The position numbers and the translations under genes were made by a program. A model generated the notes under the pieces. That model searched no databases, was not told where the DNA came from, and saw only the letters and a list, made by a program, of their open reading frames with translations. From Kumtagia ephedrae (GTDB lineage: Bacteria; Pseudomonadota; Alphaproteobacteria; Rhizobiales; Rhizobiaceae), in assembly GCF_003012745.1 (NCBI RefSeq), contig NZ_PXYK01000032.1, positions 1 through 64,000 of the forward strand: a stretch of DNA of 64,000 nt, read 5' to 3'. Positions 29,319-37,898 of the stretch are shown piece after piece (position 1 is the first letter of the stretch; each line of letters starts with the position of its first letter).

Positions 29319-29464
29319 CGGGCATTCCTGTTGGGGGCGACGGCCAGTGCGAAACTGGCCCAACAAATCCGGGGTGTTGCTCTTTACACGAAACCGTCTC
29401 TCGACAAAACTGACGGAGCTCTTATCTCCAGAGCGTAACCCGCCACACATTTCCCGGAGCCGAC

Positions 29465-31774
29465 ATGACCGTCTTTACACCCAAGTTCGGGATGGGCGCG
29501 TCCGTGACGCGTCTGGAGGACCAGTCCTTCATCACCGGCAAGGGCCGCTATACCGACGACATCTCCAGGCCAGGCCAGCTGCATGGCTACGTGCTGCGTT
29601 CGCCGGCTGCCAAGGCCTCCTTCCGCATAATTTCGACCGAGGCGGCGCGCGCCGCGCCCGGCGTGCATCTGGTGCTGACCGGCGCCGACCTTCGCAAGCT
29701 CGGCGCGCTGAAATCCGGCGTCATGCAGCGCCAGCCCGACGGCAGCAAGGCGCCGACCCGCGACATTCCCATCCTGTGCACCGACCGGGTGAACTATGTC
29801 GGCGACGCCGTCGCCTTCGTCGTGGCCGACAGCCGGTCTCTGGCGCAGGACGCGGCCGAGCTGATCGAGATCGACTATGATTCGGAGGAGGCGGCCGGCA
29901 AGACGGCCACGGCGCTCGATCCGGAGACGCCGCTGGTCTGGCCGGAGCTCGGCTCGAACCGCGCCTTCACCTACCAGTTCGGCGAGCCGGCAAAGGTCGG
30001 GGCTGTCTTCGACAAGGCCGAGCGCGTCACGCGCATCGCCTTCTACAACAACCGGCTGGTCTGCAACTACATGGAGGCCCGTGCCGCGATCGGCGAGGTC
30101 GAGGAGGGCAGCGGCCGCCTGGTGCTCACCACCGGCTCGCAGGGCGTGCATTCGATGCGGACGATCCTGGCGAAGCAGGTGTTCGACATCGATCCCGGAC
30201 AGCTTCGCGTCATCACGCCCGACGTCGGCGGCGGCTTCGGCCCTAAGAGCTTCGTCTATCGCGAATACGCGCTGGTGCTGGAATCCGCTAGGCGGCTCGG
30301 CCGGCCGGTCAAGTGGACGGGCGACCGCACCGAGCATTTTTTGACCGATGCGCAGGGCCGCGACAATGTCGTCGAGGCCGAGATGGCGATGGATGCCGAG
30401 GGCCGCTTCCTGGCGCTGCGCGTGAAGCTCACCGCAAACATCGGGGCCTACATCTCGCAGTACGGCCCGTTCATCCCCTATGTCGGCGCCACCATGTCGA
30501 CCGGCGTCTACGACATCCCCGAACTTGATGTCGCCATCGCCGGCGTCTACACCAACACCTGCCCGGTCGACGCCTATCGCGGCGCCGGCCGGCCCGAGGC
30601 GGCCTTCCTGCTGGAGAAGCTGGTGGATGCCTGCGCCCGCGACCTAGGCCTGCCGCGCGAGGAGATAAGGCGGCGCAACTTCATCAGGCCCGAGCAGTTC
30701 CCCTACCGCACGGCGACGGGGCGCCTCTATGACGTCGGCGAGTTCGACGGCCACATGACGCAGTCGATGGAGCGCGCCGACTGGGCCGGCTTCGACGCCC
30801 GCGCCGAGGCGGCGCGGGCGAACGGAAAAATCCGCGGCATCGGCATGGCGACCTATATCGAGGCCTGCGCCTTCCCCGGCTCCGAGCCGGCGCATGTCCA
30901 GCTCAACGAGGAAGGCACCGTCACCCTGTTCATCGGCACCCAATCGAACGGCCAGGGACACGCCACCGCCTATGCCCAGTTCGTCTCGGAGAAGCTCGGC
31001 CTCGACATCGAAAAGGTGATCGTCCACCAGGGCGACACCGACAAGCTGGACGACGGCGGCGGCACCGGCGGCTCGCGCTCGATCCCGCTCGGCGGCGTCT
31101 CGGCGTCGCGCGCCGGCGAGGACCTCGCCGTCAAGCTGCGCAGGCTTGCGGCCGACGAGCTTGAGGCCTCGGCCTCCGACATCGAGCTCGTCGACGGCGA
31201 GGCGCGCATCGTCGGCACCGACCGGGCGATGAGCTTCGCCGCGCTTGCCAAGGCGGCGAAGCGCCCCGACGACCTGAAGGGTTTTGGCGAGTTCGTGCAG
31301 GAGGAATGCACCTATCCGAACGGCACCCATATCTGCGAGGTGGAGATCGACCCGGACACCGGCCGCACCGCGGTGGTCGCCTACACGATCGTCGACGATT
31401 TCGGCGTGACGGTGAACCCGCTGCTGCTGGCCGGCCAGGTGCATGGCGGCGTCGTCCAGGGCCTCGGCCAGGCGCTGACCGAGGATGCCGTCTATGGCGA
31501 AGACGGCCAGCTCCTGACCGCGAGCTTCATGGACTACGGCATGCCGCGTGCCGACGACGTGCCGTCCTTCCATTTCGAGACGCGCAACGTGCCCTCGACC
31601 ACCAATGCGATGGGCATCAAGGGCGCCGGCGAGGCCGGCACGATCGGCGGCACGCCGGCAGTGATGAACGCCGTTACCGACGCGCTGTGGCGTGCCTATG
31701 GCATCGGCCATATCGAGATGCCGGCGACGCCGGCCAGGGTGTGGGCGGCGATCGCCGAAGCGTCTGCGCGGTGA
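29465..31774 (+). CDS. Molybdenum hydroxylase large subunit (xanthine dehydrogenase / CoxL form II-like)
   Basis: A 769-residue molybdopterin-binding subunit of the xanthine oxidase family. It has the start typical of CoxL/CutL proteins (GMGASVTRLEDQSFITGKGRYTDDI), the AYRGAGRPEA loop and the catalytic-glutamate loop IKGAGEAGTIGGTPAVMNAV near the C-terminus. The loop is AYRGAGR rather than the AYRCSFR of true form I CO dehydrogenase, so CO oxidation should not be assumed. The FAD and 2Fe-2S subunit genes usually adjacent are absent here. It overlaps a DMT transporter gene (GTGA). Confidence 0.9.
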   Translation: MTVFTPKFGMGASVTRLEDQSFITGKGRYTDDISRPGQLHGYVLRSPAAKASFRIISTEAARAAPGVHLVLTGADLRKLGALKSGVMQRQPDGSKAPTRDIPILCTDRVNYVGDAVAFVVADSRSLAQDAAELIEIDYDSEEAAGKTATALDPETPLVWPELGSNRAFTYQFGEPAKVGAVFDKAERVTRIAFYNNRLVCNYMEARAAIGEVEEGSGRLVLTTGSQGVHSMRTILAKQVFDIDPGQLRVITPDVGGGFGPKSFVYREYALVLESARRLGRPVKWTGDRTEHFLTDAQGRDNVVEAEMAMDAEGRFLALRVKLTANIGAYISQYGPFIPYVGATMSTGVYDIPELDVAIAGVYTNTCPVDAYRGAGRPEAAFLLEKLVDACARDLGLPREEIRRRNFIRPEQFPYRTATGRLYDVGEFDGHMTQSMERADWAGFDARAEAARANGKIRGIGMATYIEACAFPGSEPAHVQLNEEGTVTLFIGTQSNGQGHATAYAQFVSEKLGLDIEKVIVHQGDTDKLDDGGGTGGSRSIPLGGVSASRAGEDLAVKLRRLAADELEASASDIELVDGEARIVGTDRAMSFAALAKAAKRPDDLKGFGEFVQEECTYPNGTHICEVEIDPDTGRTAVVAYTIVDDFGVTVNPLLLAGQVHGGVVQGLGQALTEDAVYGEDGQLLTASFMDYGMPRADDVPSFHFETRNVPSTTNAMGIKGAGEAGTIGGTPAVMNAVTDALWRAYGIGHIEMPATPARVWAAIAEASAR

Positions 31775-32718
31775 GTCCGGGCGGCAGCGCCCACCCCGAC
31801 AGGCCGCTCACCGGGATCGCCTTCAAGGTCACCTCCGTGGTGGCCTTCGTCGCCATGTCGAGCACGATCAAGGCGGCCGGCCCGTTGCCGGCCGGCGAGG
31901 TCGTGTTCTTCCGCTCGTTCTTCGCCATGCTGCCGATCATGGCCTTCCTGGCGTTGCGCGGCGACCTGGCGAAGGCTTTCCACACGGCGCGGCCGTTCAG
32001 CCATGTGGCGCGCGGCTGCGTCGGCGTCACGGCCATGGGCCTCGGCTTCTACGCGCTGGCGCGGCTGCCGCTGCCCGAGGCGATCACGCTCAACTACGCC
32101 CAGCCGCTGCTGGTCGTCGTCTTCAGCGCGATCATCCTGCGCGAGACCATCCGCGTCTATCGCTGGAGCGCCGTCGTGGTCGGCCTGCTCGGTGTCTTCA
32201 TCATCGCCTGGCCGAAACTGACGCTGTTCGGCGGTGCCGGCAGCTTTGGCGGCGACGAGGCGGCGGGGGTGATCGCCGCTCTCGCCGCGGCGGGCGCGTC
32301 GGCGCTGGCGATGATCCTGGTGCGCAGCCTGGTCCACACCGAGAAGACCGGCACCATCGTTTTGTGGTTTTCGCTGTCGGCGACGGTGCTGTCGCTGGTG
32401 ACCATACCGTTCGGCTGGAGCGCGCTCACCGCCGGCCAGGCCGCGCTGCTGGTCTGCGCCGGCATATGCGGCGGCATCGGCCAATTGCTGATGACCGAAG
32501 GCTATCGCCATGCCGAGGCCTCGGTGGTGGCGCCGTTCGAATACACCTCCATGATCTTCGGCATCGCCGTCGGCTACCTGCTGTTCGGCGACGTGCCGAC
32601 GCTGCACATGCTGGTCGGCGGCGCCATCGTCGTCGGCGCCGGCCTGTTCATCATCCTGCGCGAGCGCCAGCTCGGCATCGAGCGGGCGAAAGCGCGCGAG
32701 GCCGCCCCGCCGCAATAG
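31771..32718 (+). CDS. DMT-superfamily transporter (EamA domains)
   Basis: A 315-residue inner-membrane protein with about ten hydrophobic segments in two EamA repeats, typical of drug/metabolite exporters. The start is GTG 31771, overlapping the upstream stop. The membrane region opens with ITAIAFKV-like sequence (LTGIAFKVTSVVAFVAMSSTIKA). The second repeat includes GICGGIGQLLMTEGYRHAEA and APFEYTSMIFGIAVGYLLFGD, both family hallmarks. The 4-nt overlap with the molybdenum hydroxylase gene suggests one transcript, but a functional link is only a guess. A palindromic repeat begins 8 bp after its stop. Confidence 0.88.
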   Translation: MSPGGSAHPDRPLTGIAFKVTSVVAFVAMSSTIKAAGPLPAGEVVFFRSFFAMLPIMAFLALRGDLAKAFHTARPFSHVARGCVGVTAMGLGFYALARLPLPEAITLNYAQPLLVVVFSAIILRETIRVYRWSAVVVGLLGVFIIAWPKLTLFGGAGSFGGDEAAGVIAALAAAGASALAMILVRSLVHTEKTGTIVLWFSLSATVLSLVTIPFGWSALTAGQAALLVCAGICGGIGQLLMTEGYRHAEASVVAPFEYTSMIFGIAVGYLLFGDVPTLHMLVGGAIVVGAGLFIILRERQLGIERAKAREAAPPQ

Positions 32719-32725
32719 GGCGCAC

Positions 32726-32874
32726 CTTCCCTCCCCCTCGAGGGGAGGGTGCCGAGCGAAGCGAGGCGGGTGGGGTCGCTTCGGCAGCGCTCTACGTTCT
32801 TTCTGCGTCGAGGCAGTTGAGGCCACCCCACCCGGCCGCTTCGCGGCCACCCTCCCCTCAAGGGGGAGGGAAGG
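32726..32874. repeat. Palindromic intergenic repeat (element C)
   Basis: Two facing arms, CCCTCCCCCTCGAGGGGAGGG with GCGAAGCGAGGCGGGTGGGGT on the left and CCACCCGGCCGCTTCGCGGCCACC with CCTCAAGGGGGAGGG on the right, surround a core holding GCTCTACGTTCTTTCTGCGTCG (32789-32810). The same core is present inverted at 34259-34280. The right arm overlaps the last codons of the regulator gene on the minus strand. Confidence 0.93.
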
Positions 32875-33661
32875 CCTGCCGCATCGTCTCCGCCGTCTCC
32901 GGATCGGCAGGGAAGAACGACTCGATCGCCAGCTCCGAAAGCGTCACGTCGAGCGGCGTGCCGAACACGGTGATGGTCGAGATGAAGGACAGCACGGCGT
33001 CGCCCATGCGCAGCCGCAGCGGCACGGCGATCGGCGAGTAGTTCTGCGGGGACGGCGGCGGGCCGGTCCGCTTCGGCACGGGGTAGCCGCGCAGCTCGCG
33101 CTCCAGCTCGACGATCTCCGGGTCGGCGACGGCCTGGTTCAGCCGGTGCAGCCGCTCGACGATGTGGTCGCGCCACTCGGTGAAGTTGACGATGCGCGGC
33201 GCCACGCCTTGCGGATGCAGGCTGAGCCTGAGCACGTTGACCGGCGGCGCCAGCAGCGCCGGGTCGGCCACCTCGGCGAGGAAGGGCGCGAGGGCTGCGT
33301 TGGCGCGCACCAGGTTCCAGTGCCGGTCGACGGCGAGCGCGGGATTCGGCTCGTGGCCCTTCAGCACCATCTCGACCGCGGCCAGCGCCGGCGCCATCGC
33401 CGCCTCGTCGAGGCCGCGCTCGACGAAGCCCGGCGCATAGCCGGCGGCGAGCAGCAGCCGGTTGGTCTCGCGCAGCGGCAGGCCGAGCCGCTCGGCGATC
33501 AGCAGCACCATCTCGCGCGACGGTTTTGCGCGCCCGCTCTCCACGAAGCTCAAATGCCGCTGCGAGATCTCGGCCTCCAAGGCGAGGTCGAGCTGGCTCA
33601 TGCGGCGGCGGGTGCGCCATTCGCGGATGAGCGGGCCGGGGGAGGCGAGGGCGGTACGCAT
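32858..33661 (-). CDS. XRE-family regulator with MmyB-like C-terminal domain
   Basis: A 267-residue regulator with an N-terminal helix-turn-helix (REWRTRRRMSQLDLALEAEISQRHLSFVESGRAKPS split over residues 13-48) and the MmyB-like ligand domain common in this family (NPALAVDRHWNLVRANAALAPFL, later GDAVLSFISTITVFGTPLDVTLSELAIESFFPADPET). The stop codon TGA and last residues (AFPPP) are encoded by the arm of the neighbouring repeat. It is divergent from the small membrane protein gene at 33787, which it may control. Confidence 0.9.
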   Translation of the reverse strand: MRTALASPGPLIREWRTRRRMSQLDLALEAEISQRHLSFVESGRAKPSREMVLLIAERLGLPLRETNRLLLAAGYAPGFVERGLDEAAMAPALAAVEMVLKGHEPNPALAVDRHWNLVRANAALAPFLAEVADPALLAPPVNVLRLSLHPQGVAPRIVNFTEWRDHIVERLHRLNQAVADPEIVELERELRGYPVPKRTGPPPSPQNYSPIAVPLRLRMGDAVLSFISTITVFGTPLDVTLSELAIESFFPADPETAETMRQAFPPP

Positions 33662-33786
33662 GGCGAGGAGTTTAGGCGGCTGCCGGGATCAATTCCATTA
33701 CCTCCGACGTAATCGCCAGGCAGCAGGGCCTCGGCCATCCTGGAAGCATCCCGGCGAAAGGCCGGTCCAACCGAAAGGATGATGCC

Positions 33787-34185
33787 ATGACCATTTCCAT
33801 CACGCCGTTCCTGCGCAACGCGCTTCTGCTGGACGCCGTCGTCTCGGGTGCCGCGGCCGTGCTGATGGCCGGTGGCTCCGCGCTGCTTTCGCCGCTTCTC
33901 GGCCTGCCCGAGCCGCTGCTGTTCTGGGCGGGCATCGCGCTCGTCCCGTTCGTGGCGCTGCTGGTCGTCCTGTCACGCCGCCCCTCGGTCCCGCGGCTGC
34001 TGCTGGTCGACGTGATCGGCATCAACGCGCTGTGGGTGGCGGCAAGCATCGGCCTGTTGTTCACCGGCTGGGTGGCGCCGACCATGCTCGGCTACGCCTT
34101 CGTCATCGCCCAGGCAGCGGCCGTCGCATTGTTCGCCGAGCTGCAGCTCGTCGCAATGCGGCGTGCGCAGGCGGTCGCGGCCTGA
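33787..34185 (+). CDS. Small four-helix membrane protein
   Basis: A 132-residue protein with four hydrophobic segments (about residues 11-36, 41-62, 71-93 and 99-122). No charged catalytic residues stand out. AACCGAAAGGATGATGCC precedes ATG 33787 and gives an AAAGGA ribosome site. It is divergent from an XRE regulator and the two genes together are bounded by inverted copies of one repeat. Family membership is not recognised beyond a general small-integral-membrane type. Control by the neighbouring regulator is inference. Confidence 0.8.
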   Translation: MTISITPFLRNALLLDAVVSGAAAVLMAGGSALLSPLLGLPEPLLFWAGIALVPFVALLVVLSRRPSVPRLLLVDVIGINALWVAASIGLLFTGWVAPTMLGYAFVIAQAAAVALFAELQLVAMRRAQAVAA

Positions 34186-34195
34186 GCGCCGACGC

Positions 34196-34340
34196 CTCCC
34201 TCCCCCTTGAGGGGAGGGTGGCCGCGAAGCGGCCGGGTGGGGTACATGCGGCCGGCCGCGACGCCGAAAGAACGTAGAGCGCTGCCGCGGCGACCTCACC
34301 CGGCCGCTTCGCAACCACCCTCCCGCAAAGGGGAGGGAAG
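34196..34340. repeat. Palindromic intergenic repeat (inverted copy of element C)
   Basis: Same design as the element at 32726-32874 but in the opposite orientation. The left arm is CCTCCCCCTTGAGGGGAGGG plus GCGAAGCGGCCGGGTGGGGT. The core CGACGCCGAAAGAACGTAGAGC (34259-34280) is the reverse complement of the other copy with one mismatch. The right arm is CCCGGCCGCTTCGCAACCACC plus CCGCAAAGGGGAGGG, a slightly degraded form. Confidence 0.92.
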
Positions 34341-34362
34341 CACCGCGATCTGAATCAGCCTC

Positions 34363-35244
34363 TCAGGAAAGCGCCGCAAGCCGCGCCCGCACCTCGAGAA
34401 AATCCCGCCAGGCGAGCTTCTTGTGCGCGGGGTTGCGCAGCAGATAGGCCGGGTGCAGCGTCGGCATCGTCGGGATCGACATCCCCGATGCCGTGGCATG
34501 ATCGCGCCAGGCGCCGCGGGTGCGCAAAATGCCATCCGTGGTGTTGAGCAGCACTTTCGCCGACGGTCCGCCCAGCGTCACCAGCACCTTGGGGTTTGCG
34601 AGCTCCACCTGCCGCTCGATGAAGGGGCGGCAGATTTCCGTCTCGTGCGGCGTCGGCGTGCGGTTTCCCGGCGGCCGCCACGGGATGACGTTGGCGATGT
34701 AGGCCGACGTCCGGTCGCGGCCGATCGCCGCCAGGATGCGGTCGAGCAACTGCCCCGAGCGGCCGACGAAGGGCAGGCCCTCCAGATCCTCGTCGCGGCC
34801 AGGCGCTTCGCCGACCAGCATCAGGTCGGCTTGCGGATTGCCGTCGGCGAACACCAGGTTCTTCGCCGTGGTCTTGAGGTTGCAGCCGTCGAAGCCGAGC
34901 ATGATCTGGCGCAGTTCCTCGAGCGAGCCGGCCGAGCGGGCGAGCTCGCGCGCCAGCGCCGCCTGGGCGCCGTCGGGGACAGCGGCCGTTGCCGGCCGCG
35001 GCGCGGCAGGCGCGGGGGCCGGGGGCCTTTGCGGGATTGGTCGGTTCGCCTCGCCGCCTGCGGCCATCGGCGGAGGGGCCGGCCGCTCCGCCGGCTTCGC
35101 CGCGGTCCGCCGCGCCTTCTCCCGCTCCGTCTCGGCGAAGCGGTCGGCCGGATCGTCGAGCAACGGCTCGTCCACGCCCGCCTCGGCATAGAAGGCAAGC
35201 AGGCTCTTGAGCGTCTCGCGCTCTCCTTCGATCGACATGGACAT
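34363..35244 (-). CDS. Uracil-DNA glycosylase family protein (family 4-like)
   Basis: A 293-residue protein. Residues 40-110 are a low-complexity Pro/Ala-rich linker. The catalytic domain has motif A LMLVGEAPGRDEDLEGLPFV (141-160) and the late motif HPAYLLRNP (264-272), both typical of family 4 enzymes that excise uracil from DNA. Family 4 enzymes normally bind a 4Fe-4S cluster through four cysteines. Here only C121 and C205 lie near those positions, and the usual PPxNR-adjacent cysteine is tryptophan (VIPWRPPGNRTP). It may lack the cluster. ATG 35244 or 35238 are both possible starts. Confidence 0.85.
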   Translation of the reverse strand: MSMSIEGERETLKSLLAFYAEAGVDEPLLDDPADRFAETEREKARRTAAKPAERPAPPPMAAGGEANRPIPQRPPAPAPAAPRPATAAVPDGAQAALARELARSAGSLEELRQIMLGFDGCNLKTTAKNLVFADGNPQADLMLVGEAPGRDEDLEGLPFVGRSGQLLDRILAAIGRDRTSAYIANVIPWRPPGNRTPTPHETEICRPFIERQVELANPKVLVTLGGPSAKVLLNTTDGILRTRGAWRDHATASGMSIPTMPTLHPAYLLRNPAHKKLAWRDFLEVRARLAALS

Positions 35245-35280
35245 GGCCGGACCATGCTGCGCCGGGCCGCCGAATGCAAG

Positions 35281-35931
35281 TCAGGTCGACGGGACGCGTG
35301 GATCCTGCACCAGGTAGAACTGGCTCCTCGGCGTGAAGTCGGTGATGAGGAAGGAGAAGCCCCCGGTCCGGCCGGGGTCGATCTTGCCGTTGCGGAACAA
35401 AAGCTTGTCGTAAGGTTCGAAGTCGCGGCTGAACTCGGCGAAACTGTCGGACGAGATCAGTTCCCTGTTCTCGCTGCGCTGGTCGAAGGAGAGACCGTCG
35501 CCGAAGACGCTCGCCTTGTGCAGGATCTCCTGAAGCTCGAACTCGAACTCGACCCAGCCATGACCGCTGCCGTTACGCGCCAGGATGCGCATGTGCAGGA
35601 TGCCGTTGGCGTAGAAGGTGCCGGTGTCGAAGAACCGGATGGGACGTCTGGCGCGGATCACCAGGGTGGCCGGCGACGCCGAGACGAAGGTCTCGCGGAT
35701 GACGATGGGGTCGGTGCGTGTGCCGGTTCCGGAGACGGAATCGATGACGAAGCCGCCCAGTTCGTCGGAGAAGGAATAGGCGCCGGCCAGCCATTCGAAC
35801 GGCCTTTCGTCCTGGGCATAGGCGGGGAGGGCGAAGGCAAAAAGCCAGGCTGTTGCTGCGAGGGTCCGAACCAGAAGACGGACCGAACGCAGGCGCTGCA
35901 CCGGGTGGCGGAAGCGGGCGGCCGACGGCAT
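35281..35931 (-). CDS. Hypothetical exported protein
   Basis: A 216-residue protein with a signal peptide (basic RLRSVRLLVR, then TLAATAWLFAFALPAYA, cleavage before QDERPFEW). The mature part is rich in beta-prone and aromatic residues and has few cysteines; it looks like a compact secreted domain. I do not recognise the family. It lies 36 nt upstream of the glycosylase gene on the same strand and could share its transcript. The start could also be one of the later residues before the signal peptide. Confidence 0.7.
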   Translation of the reverse strand: MPSAARFRHPVQRLRSVRLLVRTLAATAWLFAFALPAYAQDERPFEWLAGAYSFSDELGGFVIDSVSGTGTRTDPIVIRETFVSASPATLVIRARRPIRFFDTGTFYANGILHMRILARNGSGHGWVEFEFELQEILHKASVFGDGLSFDQRSENRELISSDSFAEFSRDFEPYDKLLFRNGKIDPGRTGGFSFLITDFTPRSQFYLVQDPRVPST

Positions 35932-36134
35932 TTGCGAACTATGCCGGATAAAGAACCCGGCGAATACTGGGATTGCAATCCCTTTGCCTTGTTCACCGGA
36001 GAGGAGAGCCAGTCACCGAAGCGTCACTTTGCCGCCTTGCCTTTTCGCCGATGCGGTTTCGTCACACTCGACGATGCGCTATGGAGCCGATGACCAGCAA
36101 GCGCCGGGGATAGCGCAGCCAGTTCGGAGGATCG

Positions 36135-37814
36135 ATGAGCGAGATCGAACGCGAAAGCATGGAGTTTGACGTCGTCATCGTCGGCGCCGGGCCGGCGGGG
36201 CTGGCGGCGGCGATCCGCCTCAAGCAGATCAATCCCGACCTTTCCGTCGTCGTGCTCGAAAAAGGCGGCGAGGTCGGCGCCCACATCCTCTCCGGCGCGG
36301 TCGTCGACCCGATCGGCATCGACCGGCTGCTGCCCGGTTGGCGCACCGAGACCGACCATCCCTTCAAGACGCCGGTGACCGACGACCAGTTTCTCGTTCT
36401 CGGGCCGGCGGGCTCGGTGCGGCTGCCCAACTTCCTGATGCCGCCGCTAATGAACAATCACGGCAACTACATCGTCTCGCTCGGCAATGTCTGCCGCTGG
36501 CTTGCCGGCCATGCCGAGGCGCTCGGCGTCGAGATCTATCCGGGCTTCGCCGCCGCCGACCTGATCTATGACGAGGCGGGCGCTGTGAAGGGCGTCATCA
36601 CCGGCGACATGGGCGTCGAGCGCGACGGCTCGCACGGACCCGCCTTCGCGCCGGGCATGGCGCTGCTCGGCAAATACGTGCTGATCGGCGAGGGCGCGCG
36701 GGGCTCGCTCGCCAAGCAGCTCATCGCGAAATTCAAGCTCGACGAGGGGCGCGAGCCCGGCAAGTACGGCATCGGCCTCAAGGAGTTGTGGCAGGTGAAG
36801 CCGGAGAACCACAGGCCCGGCCTGGTGCAGCATTCCTTCGGCTGGCCGCTCGGCTTCAAGACCGGCGGCGGCTCCTTCCTCTACCACCTCGAGGACAATC
36901 TTGTAGCCGTCGGCTTCGTCGTCCACCTCAACTACAAGAATCCCTATCTCGCTCCCTTCGAGGAGTTCCAGCGCTTCAAGACGCATTCGGCCGTGCGCGG
37001 CACCTTCGAGGGCGGCAAGCGCATCGGCTATGGCGCCCGCGCCATCACCGAGGGCGGCTGGCAGTCGGTGCCGAAGCTGTCCTTCCCGGGTGGCGCGCTG
37101 ATCGGCTGCGCGGCGGGTTTCGTCAACGTGCCGCGCATCAAGGGCTCGCACAATGCGGTGCTGTCCGGCATGCTGGCTGCGGACAACGTGGCGGCGGCGA
37201 TCGCCGAGGGCCGCGCCAATGACGAGCTTTCGGGCTACGAGCAGGCCTGGCGCGGCAGCGACATCGGCAAGGATTTGAAGAAGGTCCGCAACGTCAAGCC
37301 GCTGTGGTCGCGCTTCGGCACGCTGGTGGGAGTCGGGCTCGGCGGTCTCGACATGTGGCTGAACACGCTGTTCGGCTTCTCGCCGTTCGGCACGCTGAAG
37401 CATGGCAAGACCGACGCCGCCTCGCTGGAACCGGCCGCGCAGCACCAGAAGATCGACTATCCCAAGCCGGACGGCGTGCTCACCTTCGACCGGCTGTCCT
37501 CGGTGTTTCTCTCCAACACCAACCACGAGGAAAACCAGCCGGTCCACCTGCAGGTGAAGGACATGGCGCTGCAGGTTCGTTCCGAGCACGACGTCTATGC
37601 CGGCCCGTCCACCCGCTACTGCCCGGCCGCCGTCTACGAGTGGGTCGACGCTGACGGCAATGCCGCGGCCGATCCGAATGCCAAGGACGTGCGCTTCGTC
37701 ATCAACGCGCAGAACTGCGTCCACTGCAAGACCTGCGACATCAAGGATCCGAACCAGAACATCAACTGGGTGCCGCCGCAGGGCGGCGAGGGACCGGTCT
37801 ATACCAGCTTGTGA
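36135..37814 (+). CDS. etfD: Electron transfer flavoprotein-ubiquinone oxidoreductase
   Basis: A 559-residue ETF-QO that passes electrons from reduced ETF (from fatty acid and amino acid dehydrogenases) to ubiquinone at the inner membrane. It has an FAD-binding motif near the start (DVVIVGAGPAGLAAAIRLKQ), a membrane-associated middle region and a C-terminal 4Fe-4S cluster with C496 in YCPAAVYE and C528, C531, C534 in NCVHCKTCDIKDPNQNINW. The length and ends are normal. ATG 36135 has GGAGGAT upstream (TTCGGAGGATCG). Confidence 0.96.
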   Translation: MSEIERESMEFDVVIVGAGPAGLAAAIRLKQINPDLSVVVLEKGGEVGAHILSGAVVDPIGIDRLLPGWRTETDHPFKTPVTDDQFLVLGPAGSVRLPNFLMPPLMNNHGNYIVSLGNVCRWLAGHAEALGVEIYPGFAAADLIYDEAGAVKGVITGDMGVERDGSHGPAFAPGMALLGKYVLIGEGARGSLAKQLIAKFKLDEGREPGKYGIGLKELWQVKPENHRPGLVQHSFGWPLGFKTGGGSFLYHLEDNLVAVGFVVHLNYKNPYLAPFEEFQRFKTHSAVRGTFEGGKRIGYGARAITEGGWQSVPKLSFPGGALIGCAAGFVNVPRIKGSHNAVLSGMLAADNVAAAIAEGRANDELSGYEQAWRGSDIGKDLKKVRNVKPLWSRFGTLVGVGLGGLDMWLNTLFGFSPFGTLKHGKTDAASLEPAAQHQKIDYPKPDGVLTFDRLSSVFLSNTNHEENQPVHLQVKDMALQVRSEHDVYAGPSTRYCPAAVYEWVDADGNAAADPNAKDVRFVINAQNCVHCKTCDIKDPNQNINWVPPQGGEGPVYTSL

Positions 37815-37898
37815 CCGGTTGCGTCGCGCGCCGGCTCCGACGTTGTTGCGCCCGGCCCGGCGGCTGCGCATAATGCCCTCTCGGCTTCGGAGAGTTCG

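Noticed and set aside
26889-29438. Long plus-strand frame opposite pepN
   Set aside because: Antisense shadow of the aminopeptidase; low-complexity Arg/Gly-rich translation and no ribosome site.
29465-31774. Aerobic CO dehydrogenase catalytic subunit
   Set aside because: The active-site loop reads AYRGAGR, not the AYRCSFR of form I enzymes, and the partner subunits are missing.
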